From an uncultured Clostridia bacterium (lineage in GTDB: Bacteria > Bacillota > Clostridia > TANB77 > CAG-508), in assembly GCA_934149115.1 (NCBI GenBank), contig CAKPDW010000016.1:1-22970 (forward strand): a stretch of DNA of 22,970 nt, read 5' to 3'. The notes under the pieces were generated by a model that was given only the letters and a program-made list of their open reading frames with translations, did not search any database and was not told the origin of the DNA. How positions within the stretch are numbered: the stretch's first letter is position 1; each line of letters opens with the position of its first letter. Shown in pieces: positions 6,744-14,395 of this stretch. The translations under genes were made by a program, and so were the position numbers.

Positions 6744-7724
6744 ATGAATTTAGAAAATACAAAAGATTTAACAAGATTTTTTTCAGAAGAAAATTTAAGT
6801 TTCTTAAAAAATATCAATCAAGAATTATCCAAGGTAGAAAAATTAATAGAACAAATTCAATCTAAAGAAGAAAAATACTCTCTATTTTTAACAGCACTAA
6901 CAACAAAAGACTTTTCTAATACGAATAAAGAATATTTTTTAGATGTAAAAAACACATATTCATTACTTGAAAAAAATTCAGTAACTTTAAAAACTTTAAA
7001 AAATACATTATCAACACTTAGTACAAAGCTTTTGAATCTTATATTAAGCAATGAAGATAATAATTTTGCAAATCATGTAAACGAAATTAATGAATTACTA
7101 AATAAATATATAGAACTACTTGATGAAGCAAACAAAGACTTTGTTCAAAATAATATTGCAATAAATACTTTTACCTCTTATCACTCAACCAAACTTTTGT
7201 TAACTACGTTTGGTATGGATTTAGGCGAAAATCTTGTTGAAACTATAGATCTAATTTCACCTAATTCATCAACTATACAAGTTGAAACATCCTACTCTGA
7301 TATTGTTGGTGTAACAGAAAATAAAGTATTAATAATTTCAGAAAAAGAAAATAAAGTCTACCTTCCATATAAAAAAGCAGAATTAAATGAATATATTTCT
7401 CAATATCCTACATCATATTACTCATACAAAAATGTTATTGAAAAAGAATTCATATTGCCATTGAGTCACTTTATGCATAACCAAGCATTTGCAAGATTTA
7501 GAGAAACATATGCTTTATATAGAGATCGTGAAGCTTCTTCATCAATAGAAGCATTAAAAAAAGCAACAGCACTCGCATTAAAAAAAGACTTAAATCCAGC
7601 AATTATCGCAGCATGTAAAACAAAAAAGCAATTAAACAATTATCTCCTATGCTTAGAAGAAAACAAACTAGATGATTTTGAAGATTTTCAAATCATTTAT
7701 GATGTTAATCCTCAAAAAGTTTAA
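6744..7724 (+). CDS. Hypothetical protein, helical and coiled-coil rich
   Basis: I do not recognise this 326-residue protein. There is no signal peptide and no membrane segment, so it is probably cytoplasmic. The N-terminal 140 residues are strongly helical, with heptad-like patterns (FLKNINQELSKVEKLIEQIQ, then a Leu-rich stretch around 75-100) that suggest a coiled coil. A middle part at about 170-215 looks beta-rich (TIQVETSYSDIVGV, NKVLIISEKENKVYLPY), and the C-terminal third is again helical with many Ala, Lys and Arg (SSIEALKKATALALKKDL). It stands alone on the plus strand, divergent from the SipW operon, with its own promoter and terminator. It could be a regulator or a structural protein; no evidence decides. 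Confidence 0.75.
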   Translation: MNLENTKDLTRFFSEENLSFLKNINQELSKVEKLIEQIQSKEEKYSLFLTALTTKDFSNTNKEYFLDVKNTYSLLEKNSVTLKTLKNTLSTLSTKLLNLILSNEDNNFANHVNEINELLNKYIELLDEANKDFVQNNIAINTFTSYHSTKLLLTTFGMDLGENLVETIDLISPNSSTIQVETSYSDIVGVTENKVLIISEKENKVYLPYKKAELNEYISQYPTSYYSYKNVIEKEFILPLSHFMHNQAFARFRETYALYRDREASSSIEALKKATALALKKDLNPAIIAACKTKKQLNNYLLCLEENKLDDFEDFQIIYDVNPQKV

Positions 7725-7740
7725 GGTATACAATAATAAG

Positions 7741-7775
7741 AAAAAATCTGAAAAATTAACTTTTCAGATTTTTTT
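7741..7775. terminator. Bidirectional terminator between the orphan gene and the amylase gene
   Basis: Perfect 14-base arms 7741-7754 and 7761-7774 (AAAAAATCTGAAAA against TTTTCAGATTTTTT) with a 6-base loop. T-runs exist on both strands, so it can end the plus-strand gene before it and the minus-strand amylase gene after it. Confidence 0.85.
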
Positions 7776-7799
7776 CTTATTACACTATTCTATATATTT

Positions 7800-9248
7800 T
7801 TATATCTTTACATACACAGATGCAGAACCTCCAGTCACAACAAAATTACCAAAGCCTTCCTCGTCAATAATTATTTCTTCATTTCTGTGTCCTAATGAAT
7901 CCATAAATTTGTCTCCAGCAAAATTCTTGCCAACATACATTCTTTTACATCCATCAAACTTATCTGACATAATCACAGCCATACCAGATTTGTAATGTGC
8001 ATCATCACCTAATCTAGTAAAACCAACAACATCTGGATTATCAAAATAATCTACCTGTTCACCATAAGCCTTATCTTTTCTCAAAAGCATCATTGTCTTT
8101 AAATTTTCCATAGGTTTTATACCATCATGTTCTATTCCGTAAAAATCTCCATAAAAAACACAAGGATAACCCCTTCTAGAAAATAAAATAATTGAATAGG
8201 CAATTTCTTTAAACCACTCAGGAATCCAAGATTCAAGAGCCTGACCAGGTTGTGTATCATGATTATCTACAAAAGTAACTACCTTTCCCCAATTTTCTTT
8301 TAACAAAGTTCCATCTAAAATTTTTGACATATCATACTCACCATTTGAATGAGATGCATGAAAAAAATTATAATGAAGTGGAACATCAAATAAACTCAAC
8401 TCACCCTCAGTTTTTTCGATATAATTTTTTAATTCATCAACATTGCTATTCCAATATTCACCAACAGCAAACAAATTCTTTTTTGAATATGCTCTCATTT
8501 CTCTTATAAAATCTCTTATAAAATCAAATTCGATATGTTTAACAGCATCAAAACGGAATCCGTTTACTCTAGTTAAATCCCAATACCATCTTCCCCACTT
8601 CATACATTCATCTACAACTTCTTTATTAGAAAAATCAATATCAGCACCCATTAAGTAATCATAATTTCCATGTTCTTTATCCACATCCATCTGCCAAGTC
8701 TTATTTTTCAATTTATATAAAGCAACTTGCTTAGTTCTACAGTCATAATCAATTCCATCAAAATGAGTCCAGTTCCACTCAAAATCAGAATATTTATGAT
8801 TTCTACCAGGAAACGTAAACTTAGTCCATACCTCAACAGTCTCCTCATCACTCTCTACTTTATTATGATCATCCCAATCACATTTTACAGCCTTTATAGT
8901 CTGTGACTTATCGGCACCCATTTTATGATTTAATACAATATCAGCATAAACATCAATTCCAGATTGTTGTAACTCAACAATAGCAGATAAATACTCATCT
9001 TTCGTACCATATTTTGTAGCTATACTTCCTTTTTGATCAAATTCACCTAAATCATAAACATCATAAACTGCATATCCAACCTCACTAGCACCACCAATTC
9101 CTTTATATGCAGGAGGTAACCACAAAGAAGTAACACCTAATTTAGATAACACTTCTCCCTTCTTTTTTACTGTATTCCATAAATTTTTATTACAATTCAA
9201 GTACCATTCAAAATACTGCATCATAACACCATTAATCTCTTTTTCCAT
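7800..9248 (-). CDS. Intracellular alpha-amylase, GH13 (subfamily 5-like)
   Basis: Hydrolyses internal alpha-1,4 bonds of starch-like glucans or glycogen. The 482 residues contain the GH13 regions in order: DIVLNH at 103-108, GFRFDAVKH with nucleophile Asp234, AVGEYW with acid/base Glu264 and FVDNHD with Asp328. The beginning NGVMMQYFEWYL is the hallmark of the Bacillus-type and E. coli AmyA-type liquefying amylases. There is no signal peptide, so it acts in the cytoplasm, probably on stored glycogen or imported maltodextrins. The start is placed at the ATG at 9248; two in-frame TTG codons (9257, 9260) sit too close to the AAAGGA at 9266-9261, although 12 bases to the ATG is a long spacing. 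The AAAGGA directly follows the stop of the DUF4116 gene, indicating translational coupling. Confidence 0.92.
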   Translation of the reverse strand: MEKEINGVMMQYFEWYLNCNKNLWNTVKKKGEVLSKLGVTSLWLPPAYKGIGGASEVGYAVYDVYDLGEFDQKGSIATKYGTKDEYLSAIVELQQSGIDVYADIVLNHKMGADKSQTIKAVKCDWDDHNKVESDEETVEVWTKFTFPGRNHKYSDFEWNWTHFDGIDYDCRTKQVALYKLKNKTWQMDVDKEHGNYDYLMGADIDFSNKEVVDECMKWGRWYWDLTRVNGFRFDAVKHIEFDFIRDFIREMRAYSKKNLFAVGEYWNSNVDELKNYIEKTEGELSLFDVPLHYNFFHASHSNGEYDMSKILDGTLLKENWGKVVTFVDNHDTQPGQALESWIPEWFKEIAYSIILFSRRGYPCVFYGDFYGIEHDGIKPMENLKTMMLLRKDKAYGEQVDYFDNPDVVGFTRLGDDAHYKSGMAVIMSDKFDGCKRMYVGKNFAGDKFMDSLGHRNEEIIIDEEGFGNFVVTGGSASVYVKI

Positions 9249-9266
9249 TACCCACAACAATCCTTT

Positions 9267-9797
9267 CTATTCTGCATTTTTTATCTCTTGTATTTTTTCA
9301 TTTTTCTGTAATTCAGGTTCCAAAAACATAAAACATTTCTTCTCTTTACTCATAACCTCTAAACCAATATCTATATCATTTCTTAACCTTTTACTAGCAT
9401 ATTTCACAATTATTGGTTTATTCTCAATAGCTTTCATAACAACATCTTTATCGTCTCTCATTTCTTTAGATGCAAAATACAATATTTGTCCAGACTTTTC
9501 TAATCCGGCCAACAACAGCTCTTTATCATTTTTCAAAGATTCATCAGCATAACAATAAGTCCAACCAAGCTTACTAACTGAATCATATACAATCTCTCTA
9601 TCCTTTTTCAAATTAGGACTAGCAAACTCCAATGCCTCAGGATTATTTTTAACAGCATCCAAAACAATTTCTCTATCATTATGAAAACACTCATCAGCAA
9701 ATTCCAATAATTTTCCATTTTGATTAACTGTTTTCAAAACATATTCTCTATCACTTGCATTTTTTCGCATTTCAACAATCTCTGGTGCCTCTGGCAT
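9267..9797 (-). CDS. DUF4116-repeat protein
   Basis: A 176-residue soluble protein made of about four helical repeats of some 24-25 residues (from about residue 13 to 150), each following the pattern of DUF4116: a [ND]D[RK]E(I/V)V start, a helix, N or G, then a hydrophobic-hydrophobic-[FY]A[SD] end. Examples are NDREIVLDAVKNNPEALEFA and KDREIVYDSVSKLG. No catalytic residues are evident. DUF4116 repeats are probably a protein-binding scaffold, though their biochemical role is unknown. Start at 9797 behind AGAGGGAA. It ends 18 bases before the amylase start, so the two are co-transcribed. Whether it acts on the amylase or is merely adjacent is unknown. Confidence 0.85.
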   Translation of the reverse strand: MPEAPEIVEMRKNASDREYVLKTVNQNGKLLEFADECFHNDREIVLDAVKNNPEALEFASPNLKKDREIVYDSVSKLGWTYCYADESLKNDKELLLAGLEKSGQILYFASKEMRDDKDVVMKAIENKPIIVKYASKRLRNDIDIGLEVMSKEKKCFMFLEPELQKNEKIQEIKNAE

Positions 9798-9842
9798 TTC
9801 ACATTCCCTCTTTCTAAATTATCTATTTCTTAATAATATCTA

Positions 9843-9875
9843 CAAAAATGAGTCACCTCTTTTAAAGTGACTCAT
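9843..9875 (-). terminator. Terminator of the pilin-like gene
   Basis: Perfect 9-base arms ATGAGTCAC (9848-9856) and GTGACTCAT (9867-9875), with TTTTT following on the minus strand. It lies 27 bases after the stop of the pilin-like gene, between it and the DUF4116-amylase pair. Confidence 0.8.
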
Positions 9876-9902
9876 GATTCAAATTATTGTTTCATAAGAA
9901 TT

Positions 9903-10415
9903 TTACGCATTTCCCCATTGCATATATCCATAATAAAAATAACCATCATTAGTATAAATAACATGATTATTGAAATCAATTTTACTTGCCAATAAATCTG
10001 AATAAAAATTATATCCAGAAATATTTACAGTAATATCTGACATTAACACATACTTCTTGTTCTTTCCACCAACATAACAAGCTCCTTCTTGATATATATA
10101 ATAAGGCTGTTGATTCCAAGTCTTAAAATACGAATATGCATCCCCATTATAAATAGGAATTGAAATATTAGAATCATCAATAGTTGGTGGAACTATTCCA
10201 TCAGAAGAAGTCTCACCACCACCACTATCAGAATCACCACTTGAAACATTTGGCTGACTGTACACATTTCTAATTTTGTCCAAAGCCACAACTTGAGTTT
10301 CTAATTGCCTATTTGCCAATATATATTTAGCCGTAATAATCGCAAGTAAAAACAACATTGCAACAAGAACATATACAGTTATTGAACCATTTTCACTTTT
10401 AAAATTATTAATCAT
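9903..10415 (-). CDS. Pilin/pseudopilin-like single-pass protein
   Basis: 170 residues. A short N terminus MINNFKSENGS is followed at once by a hydrophobic helix ITVYVLVAMLFLLAIIT (about 12-29) and then a helix continuing to about residue 50 (QLETQVVALDKIRNVY). The NGSITVYVL arrangement, a glycine just before the hydrophobic stretch followed by an amphipathic helix, is like the N-terminal region of TadE/G-type or other pseudopilins. Next come a low-complexity linker rich in Ser, Gly and Asp (about 55-72) and a Tyr-rich C-terminal domain (about 84-170) with one cysteine. There is no Cys-based lipobox and no sorting signal. It stands alone with its own terminator, so any assembly genes must be elsewhere. 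The pilin-like call is by pattern and uncertain; an anchored surface protein is the alternative. Confidence 0.55.
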   Translation of the reverse strand: MINNFKSENGSITVYVLVAMLFLLAIITAKYILANRQLETQVVALDKIRNVYSQPNVSSGDSDSGGGETSSDGIVPPTIDDSNISIPIYNGDAYSYFKTWNQQPYYIYQEGACYVGGKNKKYVLMSDITVNISGYNFYSDLLASKIDFNNHVIYTNDGYFYYGYMQWGNA

Positions 10416-10530
10416 TTTCTAAAACCTCAATAATATTTATAAAAATATTCTATATGTAATTTTAAAAAAAATCAAGACAGAAATTTTTCAAAATTCATAA
10501 TAAAACTACTAAAAAATATAAAAATAATAT

Positions 10531-10716
10531 GAAAAAAATTTTCTATTATAGAACAAATCTGAAAATTTTCAATTTTCAGTCTTTACTCTACTCTTTATAT
10601 TTTTCTATAAAATTGAAATTTTCAGTAAATTTGTTCGAGCGCGAAAATTTATTTTATAAATTTTCTGTGCAATTTTTTATATAATAGAAAAGTCAGCATG
10701 ACTTTCCTATTATATT
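10531..10716. repeat. Nested inverted repeats in an AT-rich gap (possible structured RNA or MITE-like element)
   Basis: The 340 bases between the pilin-like gene and rnpB hold no gene that I can support. They contain: (a) an outer perfect 12-base inverted pair TTTTCTATTATA (10539-10550) and TATAATAGAAAA (10679-10690); (b) a long imperfect inverted pair 10551-10576 against 10609-10636, both ended by GAACAAAT/ATTTGTTC; (c) a local stem CTGAAAATT/AATTTTCAG (10559-10567 and 10571-10579); (d) a 9-base stem GAAAATTTA/TAAATTTTC (10643-10651 and 10657-10665); (e) a 15-base hairpin with one mismatch (10681-10695 and 10699-10713) that competes with (a). None is followed by a clear T-run. Confidence 0.5.
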
Positions 10717-10719
10717 AAT

Positions 10720-10754
10720 AAATGACTGAATGGACTAAGCCCATTCAGTCATTT
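10720..10754 (-). terminator. Hairpin after rnpB, probable terminator
   Basis: Perfect 14-base arms AAATGACTGAATGG (10720-10733) and CCATTCAGTCATTT (10741-10754) with a 7-base loop, immediately following the RNase P RNA. The T-run after it on the minus strand is weak (TTATTAAT), so termination may be incomplete. Confidence 0.65.
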
Positions 10755-10756
10755 AA

Positions 10757-11107
<351 letters not shown>

Positions 11108-11113
11108 CTATCT

Positions 11114-11142
11114 ATTTTAAAATTTTTCTACACATTTGTCAA
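11114..11142 (-). promoter_or_regulatory. Promoter of rnpB
   Basis: -35 TTGACA at 11142-11137 and -10 TAAAAT at 11119-11114 with a 17-base spacer, predicting a transcription start at about 11107, which coincides with the expected 5' end of the RNA. Confidence 0.8.
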
Positions 11143-11150
11143 GAAAATAC

Positions 11151-11384
11151 TTAAAAAGCTTTGTATTCAAAATTACTCATAAAATCAAATAACTCCTTAA
11201 CTCTTTTCAAAGTAATTATTTCATTTTTCTGCAATGGAGATTTCTTTAATTCAGTAATCATTTCTTTTTTGTAACAATTTTTCTGCATCTTATAAATCAA
11301 ATATCTAACATCCATATAATCAAAGTAAATTTGATATCCATCTCTCAAATCCTTCCAGAACTGTTCAAAAGAATATCCTTCCAT
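11151..11384 (-). CDS. Small hypothetical protein downstream of ligA
   Basis: 77 residues, highly helical, with many Lys, Glu, Tyr and Phe (GYSFEQFWKDLRDGYQIYFD). It has no signal peptide, membrane segment or recognised motif. The start at 11384 has GAGGAG at a good distance, and the gene begins 24 bases after the ligA stop, so it is probably translated from the same transcript. The promoter of rnpB begins only nine bases beyond its stop. I do not recognise the family; a DNA-binding or adaptor role is possible but unsupported. Confidence 0.6.
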   Translation of the reverse strand: MEGYSFEQFWKDLRDGYQIYFDYMDVRYLIYKMQKNCYKKEMITELKKSPLQKNEIITLKRVKELFDFMSNFEYKAF

Positions 11385-11408
11385 ATTTCACTCCTCATCA
11401 TTTAAAAT

Positions 11409-13406
11409 CTATTTAGTCATTTCATCAAATTCATTTTCTGAAATAACAGTAACCCCCAATTTATTAGCCTTATCAAGCTTACTTCCAGCATCCTCTCCAG
11501 CCAAAACATAAGTTGTTTTCTTAGAAACAGAACCAGAAACTTTACCTCCAAATTTTTCAACAATTGCTCCAGCTTCATCTCTAGTATATTTTTCAAGTGC
11601 ACCTGTAAGGACAAAAGTCATACCAGCAAATCTCTCATCAGCACCTTCTTCAACATATGCTTCCATATTTACGCCAGCAACTTTTAACTTTTGAACTAAA
11701 TCCCTTGTCTGCTCCTGTTCAAAAAATTCGTAAATAGCCTGTGCAGTAATTTCTCCAGTATCATCAACAGCAAGTAAATCTTCATAAGAAGCATTCATTA
11801 ATTCATCCATACTCTTAAATCTTTTAGCTAAACTTTTCGCACCTTTCACACCAACATGTCTAATTCCCAATGCATTAATTAATCTATATAAATCATTTTT
11901 CTTACTTTCCTCAATTGCATCAATTAAGTTTTGTGCAAATTTTGTACCATCTTTTTTTAAAGTTTTTACATTATCAACTGTAAGTAAATATAAATCAGGG
12001 ATATTTTTTATCAAGCCTCTATTCAAAAGTTCTTCAATAATTGAATAACCAAGTCCTTTTATATTCATAGCCTCTCTTGAAGCAAAATGCCAAATGCTCC
12101 TAAATAACTTAGCCTGGCATTCAATTCCTATACATCTTAACACAGCTTCTCCTTCTTCTCTAACTGCATCAGCACCACATACAGGGCACTTAGTTGGCAT
12201 ATGAAATTCTTTTTGTGTACCATCTCTTTTAGCTGTTACAACATCAACGACTTCAGGAATAACATCACCTGCTTTTTGAATAACCACAGTATCCCCAATC
12301 ATCAATCCTTTTTCTTTTATAAAATCTTCATTATGCAATGTAGTTTTTGAAATTGTAGAACCTGCCACCTTAACAGGTTCAAGTATTGCCATCGGTGTAA
12401 TAGCTCCTGTTCTTCCAACCTGACATACAATATCTTTTAAAAGAGTTTCTTTCTTTTCAGGAGGATACTTGTATGCAATTGCCCATTTTGGAGTTTTATA
12501 ATTTGTTCCCAAAATCTCTCTTAAATGCAAGTCATCAACTTTAATAACAGCACCATCAATTCCAAAAGACAAATCCTCTCTATCATCGCCTATTTTATTA
12601 ATTGCATCTATAGCTTCAGATAAATTCTCACAAAAAACTCTAACTGGATTTACATTAAATCCTAGTTTCTCCATATAATCCAAAGATTCAAAATGAGATT
12701 TGAAATCTATAGTATCAGATTTTTGAACATTAAAAATATAAATATCTAATGGCCTTTTAGCAGTTTCTCTACTATCTAACTGTCTTAAAGAACCAGCTGC
12801 TGCGTTTCTAGCATTAGCAAATAAAGGTTGTTCTAAAATTTCTCTTTCTTCATTTAATTTATCAAAACCTTCTTTAGAAATAAATACTTCACCACGAACA
12901 ATTATATCAACATCTTCATTCAACCTTTGAGGAATATGAGGAATTGTTTTTAAATTTTCAGTTATATCTTCACCTACAAGACCATTTCCTCTAGTCGCTC
13001 CTCTAACAAAAATTCCATTTTTATATTCTAGACTAACAGATAAGCCATCAATCTTTGTTTCTACAACATATTTCAACGGAATATTATTTTCATCTGCAAC
13101 TTTTCTAACTCTCTCATCAAAAGCCTTCAAATCCTCAAAATTAAATATATCTAATAAACTTTGAAGTGGCACCTCATGAGTCACCTTTTCAAAACCTTCT
13201 TTAACAGTTCCACCAACATGTTGTGTAAGTGAACTTGCATCTATTAAGTCTGGATATTTTTTCTCCAAATTACGTAATTCTAACATCAACATATCATATT
13301 CAAAATCGCTTATTTCAGGATTATCATCATCATAATATTTCTTAGCATGATATGATGTAATTTCTCTCAATTCTTTTATTCTTTTTTCTGCCTGTTTTTT
13401 AGTCAT
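11409..13406 (-). CDS. ligA: NAD-dependent DNA ligase
   Basis: Seals nicks in DNA with NAD as cofactor during replication and repair. The 665 residues fit the usual length. Order of parts: Ia domain with YYDDDNPEISDFEYD (residues 24-38), adenylation site KIDG with Lys118, OB fold from about 315, the four-Cys zinc finger (Cys407, Cys410, Cys425, Cys430), helix-hairpin-helix segments, and a C-terminal BRCT domain (about 588-665, GMTFVLTGALEKYTRDEA and GGKVSGSVSKKTTYVLAG). The start at 13406 is chosen because GGAG lies 11 bases upstream; a TTG seven codons earlier has no ribosome site and its frame runs through that GGAG. It follows pgsA by 38 bases and ends the housekeeping run with the 77-residue gene. 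Confidence 0.97.
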   Translation of the reverse strand: MTKKQAEKRIKELREITSYHAKKYYDDDNPEISDFEYDMLMLELRNLEKKYPDLIDASSLTQHVGGTVKEGFEKVTHEVPLQSLLDIFNFEDLKAFDERVRKVADENNIPLKYVVETKIDGLSVSLEYKNGIFVRGATRGNGLVGEDITENLKTIPHIPQRLNEDVDIIVRGEVFISKEGFDKLNEEREILEQPLFANARNAAAGSLRQLDSRETAKRPLDIYIFNVQKSDTIDFKSHFESLDYMEKLGFNVNPVRVFCENLSEAIDAINKIGDDREDLSFGIDGAVIKVDDLHLREILGTNYKTPKWAIAYKYPPEKKETLLKDIVCQVGRTGAITPMAILEPVKVAGSTISKTTLHNEDFIKEKGLMIGDTVVIQKAGDVIPEVVDVVTAKRDGTQKEFHMPTKCPVCGADAVREEGEAVLRCIGIECQAKLFRSIWHFASREAMNIKGLGYSIIEELLNRGLIKNIPDLYLLTVDNVKTLKKDGTKFAQNLIDAIEESKKNDLYRLINALGIRHVGVKGAKSLAKRFKSMDELMNASYEDLLAVDDTGEITAQAIYEFFEQEQTRDLVQKLKVAGVNMEAYVEEGADERFAGMTFVLTGALEKYTRDEAGAIVEKFGGKVSGSVSKKTTYVLAGEDAGSKLDKANKLGVTVISENEFDEMTK

Positions 13407-13444
13407 CTTATGTAACACTCCAATCAATAAAATCGTATTTTAAT

Positions 13445-14053
13445 TTATTTACTTTTATTATCTTCTTTAAATAAATTTCTTCCACCCCAAACATAATTCC
13501 ATCCTGAAAAGATTGTTGCAACAGTTGAAATTGCCATCATTACAGAAGAAATTATATTTATTGCTAAATATCCACCTGTTAAATTAATATATGTAAAACT
13601 AAAGAATCCACCAATATCAACAAAAGCAAAAATAATAGCAATCATTTGAGTTACAGTTTTTAATTTTCCCCATACAGAAGCTGCAATAACAATTCCACCT
13701 TTTTCAACAGCAATTAGTCTAAAACCTGAAACAATAAATTCTCTTGCAAGTACTATAATTGGAATCCATGCTGGTAATTTTCCCATTTGAACTAAAATTA
13801 CCATAGCAGATAAAACTAAAATCTTATCAGCTAAAGGATCTAAAAATTTTCCAAAAGTTGTAACTTGATTTCTTGATCTAGCTATGTATCCATCTAGCTT
13901 GTCAGTAATTGAAGCAATTATAAAAATTGCATCCATTATAAGCATTGTCACAGCAACACCATACACCTCTCCACCTATTGGTAAATATGCGAATATTACC
14001 ATAATTGGAACCAAAATTACTCTAAAAATAGTAAGTTTATTTGCTAAATTCAT
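13445..14053 (-). CDS. pgsA: CDP-diacylglycerol--glycerol-3-phosphate 3-phosphatidyltransferase
   Basis: Makes phosphatidylglycerol phosphate, the committed step to phosphatidylglycerol and cardiolipin, in the cytoplasmic membrane. The 202 residues include the full CDP-alcohol phosphotransferase motif: Asp51, Asp54, Gly55, Ala58, Arg59, Gly68, Asp72 and Asp76 (TDKLDGYIARS followed by FGKFLDPLADK). About six hydrophobic segments are visible. The start MNLANKLTIFR at 14053 follows AAAGGAGAGAG; a longer frame from 14095 would add 14 residues that overlap the preceding gene and has no ribosome site. The PgsA call over other members (phosphatidylserine or cardiolipin synthases) rests on the N-terminal NLANKLTIFRV signature. 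It lies 22 bases after DUF5665, in an operon with it. Confidence 0.93.
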   Translation of the reverse strand: MNLANKLTIFRVILVPIMVIFAYLPIGGEVYGVAVTMLIMDAIFIIASITDKLDGYIARSRNQVTTFGKFLDPLADKILVLSAMVILVQMGKLPAWIPIIVLAREFIVSGFRLIAVEKGGIVIAASVWGKLKTVTQMIAIIFAFVDIGGFFSFTYINLTGGYLAINIISSVMMAISTVATIFSGWNYVWGGRNLFKEDNKSK

Positions 14054-14075
14054 TTTTCTCTCTCCTTTATCAATT

Positions 14076-14351
14076 TTATTTTTTGTTAAGTTCAACTATA
14101 TCTACAATATCAGAAATATATTTTCCTATCACAGGTATATTTAACCTAACAATATATTGCAACAAATAAATAAGTATGGCAGTAATAACATAAAAACCTA
14201 TACTAAATCCTAAACCTTTGGAAATTCCTGCAATCAAATTTCTAACAAAAATTTTTCTCTTACTTTGCAATAATTCTGTTAATTCTACTATTCTGGATTT
14301 CTCCATAATTTTATTTAGTTTTTCTATATTATCTATAAATCTTTTTATCAT
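14076..14351 (-). CDS. DUF5665 family membrane protein
   Basis: 91 residues: a helical N-terminal part (about 1-35) rich in Lys and Glu, then RNLIAGISKGLGFSIGFYVI (about 37-56) and a second hydrophobic part up to about 70, followed by a short tail. The [RN]xxAGxxxGLGFxIG phrase is what I know from DUF5665 proteins, which occur beside cell-envelope and housekeeping genes in Firmicutes and have no known function. Its ribosome site GGAGAA (14362-14357) is inside one arm of a 10-base hairpin. It lies between the UPF0182 gene and pgsA. The family call is by pattern. Confidence 0.78.
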   Translation of the reverse strand: MIKRFIDNIEKLNKIMEKSRIVELTELLQSKRKIFVRNLIAGISKGLGFSIGFYVITAILIYLLQYIVRLNIPVIGKYISDIVDIVELNKK

Positions 14352-14356
14352 ATCAC

Positions 14357-14385
14357 TTCTCCAAACATATATATTGTTTGGAGAA
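14357..14385 (-). promoter_or_regulatory. Hairpin that holds the ribosome site of the DUF5665 gene
   Basis: Perfect 10-base arms TTCTCCAAAC (14357-14366) and GTTTGGAGAA (14376-14385), 9-base AT loop. On the minus strand the 3' arm contains GGAGAA, five bases from the ATG. It lies 10 bases after the stop of the upstream gene and has no T-run after it, so it looks more like a translation control or RNA-stability element than a terminator. Confidence 0.55.
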
Positions 14386-14395
14386 ATTACATGAA

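Noticed and set aside
6581..6865. A 94-codon plus-strand frame before the orphan gene
   Set aside because: It covers the SipW operon promoter and overlaps the orphan gene in a different frame, with no ribosome site and the composition of AT-rich noise.
9249..9260. TTG starts for the amylase at 9260 and 9257
   Set aside because: They lie 0 and 3 bases from AAAGGA; the ATG at 9248 matches the family's usual start, though its spacing is long.
10416..10756. A protein gene in the AT-rich gap
   Set aside because: No frame of useful length with a ribosome site on either strand; the content is inverted repeats.
13407..13427. A TTG start seven codons upstream in ligA
   Set aside because: The frame runs through the GGAG that serves the ATG at 13406, and nothing resembling a ribosome site precedes the TTG.
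14054..14095. A longer N terminus for PgsA
   Set aside because: It would overlap the end of the DUF5665 gene and translate the AAAGGAG ribosome site of the ATG at 14053.
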